A stretch of DNA of 64,000 nt, taken from assembly GCA_900545625.1 (NCBI GenBank), contig UQZS01000003.1, positions 1-64,000 of the forward strand, written 5' to 3'. The DNA is from an uncultured Oscillospiraceae bacterium. Its GTDB lineage: Bacteria; Bacillota; Clostridia; Oscillospirales; Acutalibacteraceae. Position 1 is the first letter of the stretch. Each line of letters opens with the position of its first letter. A model generated the notes under the pieces. That model did no database searches. It worked only from the letters and a program-made list of their open reading frames with translations, and was not told the origin of the DNA. Both the position numbers and the translations under genes were made by a program. Positions 8,371-15,416 of this stretch are shown piece after piece.

Positions 8371-8745
8371 CTATATGAAAATCATCTCTGCATTTACAAC
8401 TTCGTTGACACGTTCTCGAATATTATTCATCATGCGTACCCATTTCATTGGATTCTCCGCCTTAAGCTGTTCGGTAACACCTTCCTTTCCGGCATACTTT
8501 TTTACCAGCCGAAGAAAGAGTGTCTGTGCTTCATCCTCTACATCAGCGAGATAGGAGTAGAGCTTGCCGGAAGTGAGCAGATTGCAGTAGAGAATTTTAT
8601 GGTGCTGCTTTAGATACTGTCTGCGGCGATGCGCCCATACGCCAATAGGACGTTTTTCTTCGGGTAGTAAGGCCAGATCAGGCAGGCAATAGTCGCCCTG
8701 AATGGTGTATGTGCCGCCCATTTGTTCAAATATTGTTTTAGCCAT
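8371..8745 (-). CDS. tnpV: TnpV-family mobile-element protein
   Basis: The 124-residue protein matches the TnpV family known from Tn4451-type clostridial transposons and many integrative elements (MAKTIFEQMGGTY start, HRRQYLKQHH, LYCNLLTSGKL, ENPMKWVRMMNNIR). The biochemical role of TnpV is not established. The start is set by AAGGAGG ten bases upstream. That Shine-Dalgarno lies in one arm of a 9-base inverted repeat in the leader (8755-8787), so translation may be shut off when the hairpin forms. No transposase is seen nearby. The gene supports the mobile origin of this segment. Confidence 0.88.
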   Translation of the reverse strand: MAKTIFEQMGGTYTIQGDYCLPDLALLPEEKRPIGVWAHRRRQYLKQHHKILYCNLLTSGKLYSYLADVEDEAQTLFLRLVKKYAGKEGVTEQLKAENPMKWVRMMNNIRERVNEVVNAEMIFI

Positions 8746-8754
8746 AATAGAAAA

Positions 8755-8787
8755 CCTCCTTTGATACGCTCATTGTACCAAAGGAGG
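8755..8787 (-). promoter_or_regulatory. leader hairpin that can mask the tnpV ribosome-binding site
   Basis: CCTCCTTTG (8755-8763) and CAAAGGAGG (8779-8787) are perfect complements with a 15-base loop. Read on the minus strand, the 3' arm contains the AAGGAGG of tnpV. Pairing would hide it. Confidence 0.6.
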
Positions 8788-8811
8788 CTTCGCTTTTCGA
8801 ATGTACGATTT

Positions 8812-9111
8812 TTAATCTTTCAGATAGCTTTCAAATGGTGCGTCGTCGCTGCAAAAGGTATCAAAAATCATTTTAGCGCCGAGGCGGAAGCCGACGAGAA
8901 AGGCATCGAGGCCGGTATCGCCCATCAGCTCCCCGTAGGCGTTGCAGAAATCGAGGAACAGCGCCTTGTCCTCACCGCTTAAACGCTCGGTCAGCTTTTC
9001 TTCCAGCTCGTTGATGTCTTTTGAAACCTTAAGAGTATGACTGCCCTTTCGGTATCCTCTGGCCTGCGGATCAACATTTCCGTAGTACAGCTCTTCTAAG
9101 AAATTTGCCAT
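8812..9111 (-). CDS. DUF6809-type small protein of mobile elements
   Basis: A 99-residue acidic protein (MANFLEELYYGNVDPQ at the start, LVGFRLGAKMIFD near the end) of a family I recognise from clostridial integrative elements and recall as DUF6809. No function is known and there are no catalytic motifs or membrane segments. Its ATG overlaps the stop of the HTH gene by one base (TAATG), so it is translationally coupled to it. It lies 66 bases upstream of tnpV. Confidence 0.8.
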   Translation of the reverse strand: MANFLEELYYGNVDPQARGYRKGSHTLKVSKDINELEEKLTERLSGEDKALFLDFCNAYGELMGDTGLDAFLVGFRLGAKMIFDTFCSDDAPFESYLKD

Positions 9112-9716
9112 TACTCCGCACCTCCTTCGCTGTCTGCCGTGTGCAGGTCACGGATTTTTCGCCAGCTGGAAAAGCCTTGCAGGGTGCGGATGTGCCACGG
9201 TGATTTGCGGGTGATGGTGCGAAAGTAAGTGGAGCAAAAGAACTCCACCAAATAGACCTTTGGAATGTGGTTGACGTTGTTTTTCCGGAAAGACTTGATG
9301 TGCCCCTGATTGCACCAGTTGTTGATAGCGGTTTTTCCGTAGCCGGTGATTTTGGAAACCTCCTGCGTAGTCAGCACGTCGGGATAGTCGGAGAGCAGCT
9401 CAGTATAATACAGCCGCAAATGCTCCCGCACGATTGGGGGAACCTGTTCCTCCATTTGGACAGTATAACCACCTTTGTACCAGCCCGCCGGGGCGGAGTA
9501 GCTTTCGGGGAACACCTTGCGGTTTTCCAGATAGGCAATGACATCCTCCTTTTTGATTTTGTAGCAGCGTGTTTTCCTGCCCGTGTACTCGCAGGGGATT
9601 TTCCCGCTTTGGAGCAGGTACAAAGCGGTGGATTTGCTGATATGGCAAATGCGATACAGCTGGTCTTTCGTGATTACATCGGGGACGGCGTCCCAGTTGA
9701 TTGCGTTTTCTTTCAT
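9111..9716 (-). CDS. tandem helix-turn-helix DNA-binding protein of the island
   Basis: Of 201 residues, the first part (about 10-65, ITKDQLYRICHISKSTALYLL then the wing-like KKEDVIAYLENRK) is an excisionase/MerR-type winged HTH. A second HTH follows (about 125-175, LTTQEVSKITGYGKTAINNWC). The start chosen is the ATG at 9716 with GAGGTG ten bases upstream. A longer open frame reaching 10016 is rejected because it reads backwards through a tRNA fragment. As the gene nearest the attachment site it is a candidate excision or regulatory factor, but this is inference from position. Confidence 0.75.
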   Translation of the reverse strand: MKENAINWDAVPDVITKDQLYRICHISKSTALYLLQSGKIPCEYTGRKTRCYKIKKEDVIAYLENRKVFPESYSAPAGWYKGGYTVQMEEQVPPIVREHLRLYYTELLSDYPDVLTTQEVSKITGYGKTAINNWCNQGHIKSFRKNNVNHIPKVYLVEFFCSTYFRTITRKSPWHIRTLQGFSSWRKIRDLHTADSEGGAE

Positions 9717-9786
9717 GACAATACACCTCATATCTTGATAAGCTTTGCCGGCATTCGAACTGTCCGTGTATTGCCTTTTCGTTTTT

Positions 9787-9816
9787 GTTCTTTCCGTTCT
9801 TTCCGCAGTTCTTTCC
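9787..9816. repeat. three direct copies of GTTCTTTCC
   Basis: GTTCTTTCC occurs at 9787-9795, 9796-9804 and 9808-9816, about 160 bases from the attachment-site core. Short spaced repeats next to an att core are often integrase or excisionase arm sites; here that is inference. The rest of 9717-9970 shows no gene. Confidence 0.4.
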
Positions 9817-9971
9817 AAAAGCGGAAAAATCGCTGATTGGAACCGATGGGCGATTCCTCCGTATTTCCGGGCGTTTTTCTCTAAAAATCCAGATTTTATG
9901 CGGGTTTGCGGGCGTACAAGGCTGGCTGAAACTGACAGGAGAAACCATGTAAGTAACAGACGGCGGGAAAA

Positions 9972-10027
9972 CTCGAAATGCGTTAGCCTTAACGGACTCG
10001 TGGGTTCGAATCCCACCGTCTCCGCCA
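9972..10027 (+). tRNA. 3' half of tRNA-Ser(CGA): attachment-site scar, not a functional tRNA
   Basis: From the anticodon loop CTCGAAA (9972-9978) onward the sequence reads as a serine tRNA: long variable arm, T-arm GTGGG-TTCGAAT-CCCAC (10000-10016), acceptor CGTCTCC and encoded CCA (10025-10027). The expected 5' half is missing: the bases before the anticodon loop cannot form the anticodon stem. Integrating elements often recombine at the anticodon loop and leave such a displaced 3' half at one end. The intact tRNA-Ser(CGA) should be at the other end, left of the window. Confidence 0.85.
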
Positions 10028-10052
10028 GCGCGGTTTTGTCCGCGATAATCGA

Positions 10053-10083
10053 GCCGCAAGGAAGTGCTCCTTGCGGCTTCTTT
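10053..10083 (+). terminator. Rho-independent terminator downstream of the tRNA-Ser locus
   Basis: A 10-base stem GCCGCAAGGA/TCCTTGCGGC with a short loop, followed by TTCTTT. It is the ancestral terminator of the tRNA gene, now left with the half-tRNA. Confidence 0.85.
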
Positions 10084-10174
10084 AATAGTTTTCCTTTTGA
10101 AAATTATTTTTAGCTGGAATTGGTGATTGAATAAGTGAGTTATCCTGATGGATAGCCCGTTTTATTTGCATACA

Positions 10175-10203
10175 AAAAGCGGATGCATACGGCACCCGCT
10201 TTT
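10175..10203 (-). terminator. terminator of the zinc-ribbon gene at 10275
   Basis: AAAAGCGG and CCGCTTTT arms separated by about 12 bases, with A and T runs on both sides, so it can act in both directions. Confidence 0.6.
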
Positions 10204-10274
10204 AAATTTTTCACTTTTTTGATCCGTCAAGCGTGCAGCATCATGTGCCTGCCGGGATATGCGCCCGAAAAAGC

Positions 10275-11318
10275 TCACATCTGCCCGTTGGGATTTTGCG
10301 GCGGGACGTTATACTGCGCAGAAGAAAGCTGATAATTTTTGTACTGCTTATCCGCTCTATTGAAGATCACGACCGCCCAAATGCCGGCAATCAGCCAAAG
10401 GACGCCGCCCGGCGAGCCTACGAGGATAATCCCGATCAGCATTTCCACACATGCCAGCACCAAAATCAGGATCGCGCAGACCTTGCTTTTGCCCAAGTGC
10501 ATCCCGAGCGCCAGCCCCAAGAGCAACAGAGAATCGATCAGCCCGACCGGGTTCAAGAAAATCGAAAGCAATGCGTTCAGCCCCGCGCAGACATAGCAAA
10601 GGATGGCAACGTTGCGCACCTCCTTAGCAAAGTGCGGTACGTACTGCATAAAGTAATCTCGCTTGCTGATGAACTGCCCGGCGGGCGGCTGCGCCGGTGC
10701 ATACGGCGATCCCTGCGGCGGGTAATACGGTGCGGCAGGCTGCTGCGGCGGCACGCTCTGCCGGGGCGGCACATATGCAGGCTGTTGCGGCGCGGCGGCC
10801 GGCTGTTCGGCAGGCGCGGGCTGCGTTTGTGCAGCGGCGAGCGACTGCCCGCAATTCGTACAAAACGACATGCTCGCATCAATGGCTGCACCGCAGCTCG
10901 GACAGGTCATATCGTTAGGCGCAGGCATGTTTTGCGGCGCGCCTGCGGCGGCCACGGTTGGTGCTGCGTACGTGTTTCCGATCGCAGCCGCCTCTAAGAC
11001 CATGCTTTCGATCTGCGCGACCCGCTGCTTTAAGGGTCCTTTTACCGCCGCACCGACAAAGCCGGTCAGTCCGATCTCCCCAACATATACGCCCGGCAGC
11101 AGCGCGAATTTCACCCAAGCCTCTACCGTTATATAATTCGGCTGATATGTGACCTTAATGAATGTCGGGCCGGTCAGGATGCCGTTTCCTTTTTTGAACA
11201 CCGTTTCCCCTTCGTATTGCGTGAGCGTATACCCTTCCGTTGTCAGATATTGCGCGACAGCGTTAAGCAGTGCGTCGGGTGCCGCTGAAAACGGAAAATC
11301 ATTTCTGTAACGTGCCAT
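10275..11318 (-). CDS. zinc-ribbon membrane protein of unknown function
   Basis: The 347-residue protein has an N-terminal soluble domain (about 1-115, containing FKKGNGILTGPTFIKV), a zinc ribbon CPSCG-CTNCG near 138-160, and a Gln/Pro/Ala-rich linker (about 165-215). Three or so hydrophobic segments follow (NVAILCYVCAGLNALLSIFL, then LLLLGLALGMHLG, CAILILVLACVEMLIGIILV and VLWLIAGIWAVVIF). I do not recognise a named family. It sits next to, but behind its own promoter and terminator from, the LRR-HTH-kinase operon, whose first gene also has a zinc ribbon and a membrane segment. A shared signalling or envelope function is inference. Confidence 0.8.
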   Translation of the reverse strand: MARYRNDFPFSAAPDALLNAVAQYLTTEGYTLTQYEGETVFKKGNGILTGPTFIKVTYQPNYITVEAWVKFALLPGVYVGEIGLTGFVGAAVKGPLKQRVAQIESMVLEAAAIGNTYAAPTVAAAGAPQNMPAPNDMTCPSCGAAIDASMSFCTNCGQSLAAAQTQPAPAEQPAAAPQQPAYVPPRQSVPPQQPAAPYYPPQGSPYAPAQPPAGQFISKRDYFMQYVPHFAKEVRNVAILCYVCAGLNALLSIFLNPVGLIDSLLLLGLALGMHLGKSKVCAILILVLACVEMLIGIILVGSPGGVLWLIAGIWAVVIFNRADKQYKNYQLSSAQYNVPPQNPNGQM

Positions 11319-11408
11319 TTTACCCCTTCTTTTGCTTTACGGGTATACGTAAAGCCAATATTTTTCAAAACGGAGCGTTTCGCGTACGTTGCTGCCCCCG
11401 TTACATGT

Positions 11409-11437
11409 ATTGTACCGCATCCTGCTGCAAAGCACAA
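11409..11437 (-). promoter_or_regulatory. promoter of the zinc-ribbon gene at 10275
   Basis: Minus strand: TTGTGC (11437-11432), 17-base spacer, TACAAT (11414-11409), about 90 bases before the start codon. The remaining intergenic bases up to 11624 hold only the terminator of the kinase gene. Confidence 0.6.
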
Positions 11438-11538
11438 GTTAAAACAGGAAATATTTTGTACTATATGTGCTAAAATCCGTTTTCACGTGGTGAACGCCGC
11501 GATATAAACGGCTTCCGTTCGACAAGCGGCCGTAAGAA

Positions 11539-11565
11539 AGCCGGCAACCATACCGGTTGCCGGCT
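11539..11565. terminator. terminator of the kinase operon
   Basis: AGCCGGCAACC (11539-11549) pairs with GGTTGCCGGCT (11555-11565), followed by T-rich sequence in both directions. Confidence 0.8.
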
Positions 11566-11624
11566 GTTTGCTTGGTCAAAGGAAAAGCGTGTCGGATGAG
11601 CAGCGGCGTTTTGCAGCCTTCGCT

Positions 11625-12365
11625 TTACCGGCCGAAAAGCCGGATATCCCGCTTCAGCTTTTGCGCGCTTTGGTAGCGTTTGGCCATTCGCACGGAAACG
11701 GCCTTTTCCACTACACGGCGCAAAGCGCCGTGCGGCAGGTCAAGTGTCGGGTGAACGCCTGTGAGCATCATATTCAAGAGCACACCCATCGCATAAATGT
11801 CCGTTGCCCGGCTCGATGGGGAGATCCCGTACTGCTCCGGGGCGGCATAGCCGACCGTGCCGAGCGTTTGCGTCTCTTTCCGCGGCGGCAAAAACAGGCA
11901 GCGCGCGATGCTCAGATCGATCAGCACGGCGGTGTCATCCGGTCTGATGATAATATTGGACGGCTTTACGTCGCGGTGGATGATCCCGTTTTCATGGAGA
12001 AAGGTAAGCGCGTCGCAAAGCTGCATAGCATATCGGCACGCGGTCTTGCGATCCAGCGGGCCTTCTTCCAGCAGCTCGGACAGGTTTTTCCCCGGAATAT
12101 ACTCCTCGAGCACCAACAGATAGTCCTCGGCAGAGCAGACCTCATAAATACAAGGCAAGTGCGGCGTATGTTTTCCCCGCAGGCGGCGAAAGACGTCGTC
12201 GTTGCGGTTTGCAGAAATGATCTTGACAAGCCCCTTCCCGGTCTTTTCGTGCCGCAGCAGCCGCACGCTGCCGGAATCGGACTGTTTGAACACCGTCTGC
12301 TCGGAAAATCCGGTGGAAAGCGCATTGTCGATATAGGAGAGCAACTCGTTTTCTTCCGTACTCAT
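11625..12365 (-). CDS. serine/threonine protein kinase, cytoplasmic
   Basis: A 246-residue Hanks-type kinase domain with no membrane or sensor part. Visible are the ATP lysine (VKII, Lys48), the catalytic loop HRDVKPSN at 130-137, and GYAAPEQYG at 172-180 (the APE motif). Two departures stand out: the glycine-rich loop is poorly kept (SDSGSVRLL) and the usual DFG is DLS at 150-152, keeping the metal-binding Asp. The core residues suggest an active enzyme. Its ATG overlaps the stop of the HTH gene by four bases (ATGA), so the two are co-translated, and the HTH protein is an obvious substrate candidate; that link is inference. Confidence 0.93.
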   Translation of the reverse strand: MSTEENELLSYIDNALSTGFSEQTVFKQSDSGSVRLLRHEKTGKGLVKIISANRNDDVFRRLRGKHTPHLPCIYEVCSAEDYLLVLEEYIPGKNLSELLEEGPLDRKTACRYAMQLCDALTFLHENGIIHRDVKPSNIIIRPDDTAVLIDLSIARCLFLPPRKETQTLGTVGYAAPEQYGISPSSRATDIYAMGVLLNMMLTGVHPTLDLPHGALRRVVEKAVSVRMAKRYQSAQKLKRDIRLFGR

Positions 12366-12787
12366 TTCAATTCTTCCTCACCGTATTTTACAAGCAGTTC
12401 GGCAAGCTGAAAAACAGACAAATGCTGTTCGATCGCATGGATGATGATGCTGTCTCGTTTAACGCGCGGATACAGGCTGGATTTTCCTGCAACGGTCAAT
12501 GCGCGTTGGCAGTCTTCCACCGAAAGCCGCATGGCAAGGATCAGCCGCACGACCTTGTCGCGCGAGGGCCGTTTTCGACCGCTGATCACATCGTAAAAAT
12601 AGCAATAGCTGATATCGGCTTTGTTGATGATATTCGACTTCGATTGACCGGATCTTCGGATCAAGCCTTCCCAAAAAGCGTTGATATCGCTTTGGACAAA
12701 GGCACTTGCATTGTTTTTCAGATATTCATCCAGTGAACCGGGTGTTTTCTGCAGTTCCTCAAGCAGTTCCGCCGTGGATTTCCGCAT
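12362..12787 (-). CDS. helix-turn-helix protein paired with the kinase
   Basis: The 141-residue protein has an XRE-like HTH in its middle (about 50-110: GQSKSNIINKADISYCYFYDVISGRKRPSRDKVVRL in two parts) and helical ends. It lies 13 bases after the LRR protein and overlaps the kinase start by four bases, so three genes form one operon. It looks like a transcription factor whose partner is the kinase. What signal it answers to is unknown. The Ser/Thr-rich loop between the HTH helices would be an accessible phosphorylation target, which is speculation. Confidence 0.75.
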   Translation of the reverse strand: MRKSTAELLEELQKTPGSLDEYLKNNASAFVQSDINAFWEGLIRRSGQSKSNIINKADISYCYFYDVISGRKRPSRDKVVRLILAMRLSVEDCQRALTVAGKSSLYPRVKRDSIIIHAIEQHLSVFQLAELLVKYGEEELK

Positions 12788-12800
12788 GCGCCTTGCCTCC

Positions 12801-14285
12801 TCAATACATTTCGGTTACGCCTGTGAAGGTGCTTCTGCATCTTTCTTCGTACGAATGCCCATTTTGCAAATGGATCACCTTCAGATTCGTAAAGCATCGC
12901 CTGAAATACAAACGGTCTGGAAAATCGACACCGGATGACTTGGGGATCCAGATCTCCTCCAGATACGGGTTGGTAAAGTTAGCAAGATCCAAGAAAACAT
13001 TCTCCGGCAGCCGGAAGCTCTTGTCCCGCTTGCCGGGCGGATAGCAGGAAGAAGAATAACGCCCGCTGCTGTTTTTTGCAAACAAAACGCCGTCCACGGA
13101 AAAGGCCCTGCTGTTGCCCTCCTCCACGTCTATATATTCCAGTGCGTCGTTGACAGCGTAATTGCTCGGGAATCTTTTCACGTTCTTATGCAGATTGATC
13201 CGCTTCAAATAGGGGTTCTCTTCTAAAGCGCAGCCGATTTCCAGCCCGGCGCACCAGCTCGGGACGGTCAGCGTTTCGTTTTTGCAGGCCGGTGCATAAT
13301 AGCGAATCACCCATTCGTTGGAATTCCAATAATACAGCGCACCGTTTTCAAAAAGGTATTGACTGCTGTCGACCTCGATGGTTTCGAGACTCGGGCAGTT
13401 GTCCGCAAAACCGCTGGATACACCAAGATCCGTGTCCGGCAGGCGCACGACCTTCAGCGCGGGCAGGTCGGTCATGCAGCCTGAATCCACACACAAATAA
13501 ACCTGCCGCTCGTCGCTTTCGAACGTGATCTCCGTAATGCGGTCGTTGTCAGCAAAGGTGTCCCTCGTGATGCGGGCAACCGGTTTGCCGCCCAGCACTG
13601 CGGGAACAGTGACCTTAGCGGCATTGCCCGTGTATTTGGTGATCTTAACGTATTTGGTGCTGCCGTCCTCGTTCTTGTAAACCCAGCAGTCCTCGGAATC
13701 GACCTCTTCCCCGGACGGATCGGCCGAATTCGATGTACCGGTGCCCGGCGTTTCGGTTCCCGGCGTTTCATCCGGGGTATCGACACTGCCGGAACTGTCG
13801 CCGATTGTGCTTTCCGGCGTCTGCGTGCCGGGCAGTGCAACATTCGTACTGCCCAAGGCAGTCTGCCCAACGACTGCTGCCATCACCTGCTGCGGCAGGG
13901 AAAGCGTCGGTGTACTTGCGGCAAGTTCCTCCCCCGCGCCTTCCGAAAGGGCGGCTGCACTTGTCTGCGGCGAAGTGGTCTGCGCTGCGGGATCCGTCGC
14001 CGCGCCGGTCGCGGTTTCAGCGTTCGGGCTCTCCGTTTGCAAGGGGATACTCTTTTCGGCAGCCGTAAAGCTCAAAACCATTCCGACGACCAAAACCAGT
14101 GCCAGCGCCGCCGAAACGATGCGTTCCGCAAGGTGCTTACGTCCAGGCAAAACAACCGCCGCTTTTGTATGATCGGCTGCCGTTTTCGGTTTCGGCGAGG
14201 TATACACAGAAAAGCAGGACAAACAAAAATGACTTTCCTCCGGCATGGCAGCCCCGCAGAACGGACATTTTTTCAAAAATTCCAA
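12801..14285 (-). CDS. zinc-ribbon, single-TM, BspA-type leucine-rich-repeat protein
   Basis: A zinc ribbon (CPFCG, then CLSC) opens the 494-residue protein. It is followed by one membrane segment (IVSAALALVLVVGMVLSF), a long Ala/Thr/Pro/Gly-rich linker and BspA-like LRR_5 repeats (VPAVLGGKPVARITRDTFADN, ITEITFES). The topology suggests a cytoplasmic zinc ribbon and an outside LRR domain. Start: an ATG at 14354 is in frame, but the promoter at 14360-14388 would begin transcription at about 14353. I therefore choose TTG at 14285, six bases after GGGGGG. It heads the operon with the HTH and kinase genes and may be its sensor; that is inference. Confidence 0.8.
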   Translation of the reverse strand: MEFLKKCPFCGAAMPEESHFCLSCFSVYTSPKPKTAADHTKAAVVLPGRKHLAERIVSAALALVLVVGMVLSFTAAEKSIPLQTESPNAETATGAATDPAAQTTSPQTSAAALSEGAGEELAASTPTLSLPQQVMAAVVGQTALGSTNVALPGTQTPESTIGDSSGSVDTPDETPGTETPGTGTSNSADPSGEEVDSEDCWVYKNEDGSTKYVKITKYTGNAAKVTVPAVLGGKPVARITRDTFADNDRITEITFESDERQVYLCVDSGCMTDLPALKVVRLPDTDLGVSSGFADNCPSLETIEVDSSQYLFENGALYYWNSNEWVIRYYAPACKNETLTVPSWCAGLEIGCALEENPYLKRINLHKNVKRFPSNYAVNDALEYIDVEEGNSRAFSVDGVLFAKNSSGRYSSSCYPPGKRDKSFRLPENVFLDLANFTNPYLEEIWIPKSSGVDFPDRLYFRRCFTNLKVIHLQNGHSYEERCRSTFTGVTEMY

Positions 14286-14359
14286 GTCCCGACCCCCCGA
14301 TGCAAACTTCTGCCCCTGCTCCGATCCATCCGCAAAAAATGCATGATTATACATATATC

Positions 14360-14388
14360 AGTATACCGACCAACGGCTTTTCTGTCAA
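14360..14388 (-). promoter_or_regulatory. promoter of the LRR-HTH-kinase operon
   Basis: Minus strand: TTGACA (14388-14383), 17-base spacer, TATACT (14365-14360). One of the best consensus promoters in the window. Confidence 0.85.
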
Positions 14389-14480
14389 GAAAGAGCATAA
14401 AAACGGTCACCGTGCCGCATTGTTCCGCCGCGCCATTATGTGCTTAATCGACACATTTTGTACGCTGACAGCATATAGAT

Positions 14481-14500
14481 TATTAAATGAAAATTTAATA
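14481..14500. promoter_or_regulatory. perfect AT palindrome in the divergent control region
   Basis: TATTAAAT-GAAA-ATTTAATA lies between the divergent LRR operon and the LytTR regulator. It could be an operator; no regulator can be named. Confidence 0.35.
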
Positions 14501-14545
14501 ATATTATAACAATATTCCGCAAAAAAAGGAAGAGTTTGTAATACT

Positions 14546-14579
14546 TGCATGGTAAAAGGCCGTTTTTGCGTGGTAAAAG
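14546..14579 (+). promoter_or_regulatory. two direct repeats spaced 21 bases, probable LytTR binding sites
   Basis: TGCATGGTAAAAG starts at 14546 and TGCGTGGTAAAAG at 14567, exactly two helical turns apart, just upstream of the -10 region for the LytTR regulator gene. AgrA/LytTR proteins bind such tandem repeats. Autoregulation is the likely meaning. Confidence 0.65.
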
Positions 14580-14606
14580 ACAATGCTTTTTTTCACAGAT
14601 ATATAT

Positions 14607-14617
14607 TACAATATAAT
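14607..14617 (+). promoter_or_regulatory. -10 region of the LytTR/kinase operon
   Basis: Overlapping TACAAT (14607-14612) and TATAAT (14612-14617). No good -35 is visible, consistent with an activator bound at 14546-14579. Confidence 0.5.
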
Positions 14618-14677
14618 AAAATGTTTCTGACTGCCGCAGAAGAAAATATGCCGTTAGGGGAAAAGGGGATAACCGAC

Positions 14678-15394
14678 ATGATTTATATTGCGCTGTGTGA
14701 AGACGATGCAGATTATCGCGAGATCATCGCGCATAAAATCGAGGATTGCATAAACAACCGTTTTCGTATGGAATGCCGCCTGGACTTTTTTACGGATCTG
14801 GAGACCCTGGAAGCGCATTTGGCGCAAAAACGAGCGGACATTCTGTTTCTCGACGTCATGATCGGCGATGAAAACGCCATGGACTGGTCCATTGTGCACC
14901 TGGCAGGAAATAATACGCCGATCGTTTTTATGACCTCGTTTCCGGAAAACGCCTACAATATTTCCGAGACCAACTGCTGCTACTTTCTGGTAAAATCCAG
15001 GATCGACGAAGTAAGTCTCACAAGGGCTCTGCAGATCGCGCTGCAAAAAACTGCGAAAAAAGATCCGAACCTCACGGTGATCAAGCAAGGCAGCACCAGC
15101 CGCGTCATCAACTATGCCGACATTCAGTATATTGAGACTTTTAATAATAATCTGACGCTGCACCTGTCGGACGAGGACAGCATCAGCGTATATTCCAGCT
15201 TAAAAGAGTTTGCCGACCGTCTGCCTCCGAATTTTCTGCGCTGTCACAAAAGCTTTATGGTCAACATGAACCATATCGTCGGGTATGCACCGCATACGTT
15301 TCACCTGAAAACGGGGGATGCAGTTCCCATTCCGCCCAAAAAATACAAGCATATCATCTCGCTGTATCGAGGGTATTTGGACAATATGCAATAA
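14678..15394 (+). CDS. LytTR-family response regulator (AgrA-like)
   Basis: The 238-residue regulator has an N-terminal receiver domain (acidic pair Asp9/Asp10, phospho-acceptor Asp59 in LFLDVMIGDE, and a conserved-type lysine in YFLVKS). A C-terminal LytTR DNA-binding domain follows (about 135-238, INYADIQYIETFNNNLTLH and FLRCHKSFMVNMNHI). ATG at 14678 follows AAAAGGGG; upstream in-frame starts lie before or at the promoter. It is followed 22 bases later by its probable partner kinase. Such pairs usually answer to peptide signals; no precursor peptide gene is evident here. Confidence 0.9.
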   Translation: MIYIALCEDDADYREIIAHKIEDCINNRFRMECRLDFFTDLETLEAHLAQKRADILFLDVMIGDENAMDWSIVHLAGNNTPIVFMTSFPENAYNISETNCCYFLVKSRIDEVSLTRALQIALQKTAKKDPNLTVIKQGSTSRVINYADIQYIETFNNNLTLHLSDEDSISVYSSLKEFADRLPPNFLRCHKSFMVNMNHIVGYAPHTFHLKTGDAVPIPPKKYKHIISLYRGYLDNMQ

Positions 15395-15416
15395 TTACGG
15401 TCAAGGGGGAAACGCC

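Larger units (their letters stand above)
1..10027. mobile_element. right part of an integrated genomic island (RM system plus mobile-element genes)
   Basis: The stretch from the left edge to the tRNA-Ser half-gene at 9972-10027 behaves as one inserted segment. It carries a type I restriction-modification locus, a TnpV-family gene, a DUF6809-type gene and a tandem-HTH protein, and the RM part is visibly more AT-rich than the sequence right of 10.1 kb. The right boundary is a tRNA fragment starting exactly at the anticodon loop, a typical tyrosine-recombinase target. No integrase is seen, so it should lie left of the window, near the intact tRNA-Ser. Island size is therefore unknown but at least 10 kb. 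Calling the whole stretch one element is inference; it could be two nested insertions. Confidence 0.6.

Noticed and set aside
8303..8554. 83-codon plus-strand frame opposite tnpV
   Set aside because: Overlaps the tnpV terminator and coding region; no ribosome-binding site.
9717..10016. N-terminal extension of the HTH gene to 10016, or the overlapping minus-strand frame up to 10059 containing GGIRTHES
   Set aside because: These frames read antisense through the tRNA-Ser fragment; GGIRTHE-type peptides are a common artefact of tRNA DNA. A proper ribosome-binding site sits at 9716.
11568..12410. 280-codon plus-strand frame opposite the kinase
   Set aside because: Antisense shadow; the minus strand encodes all kinase motifs.
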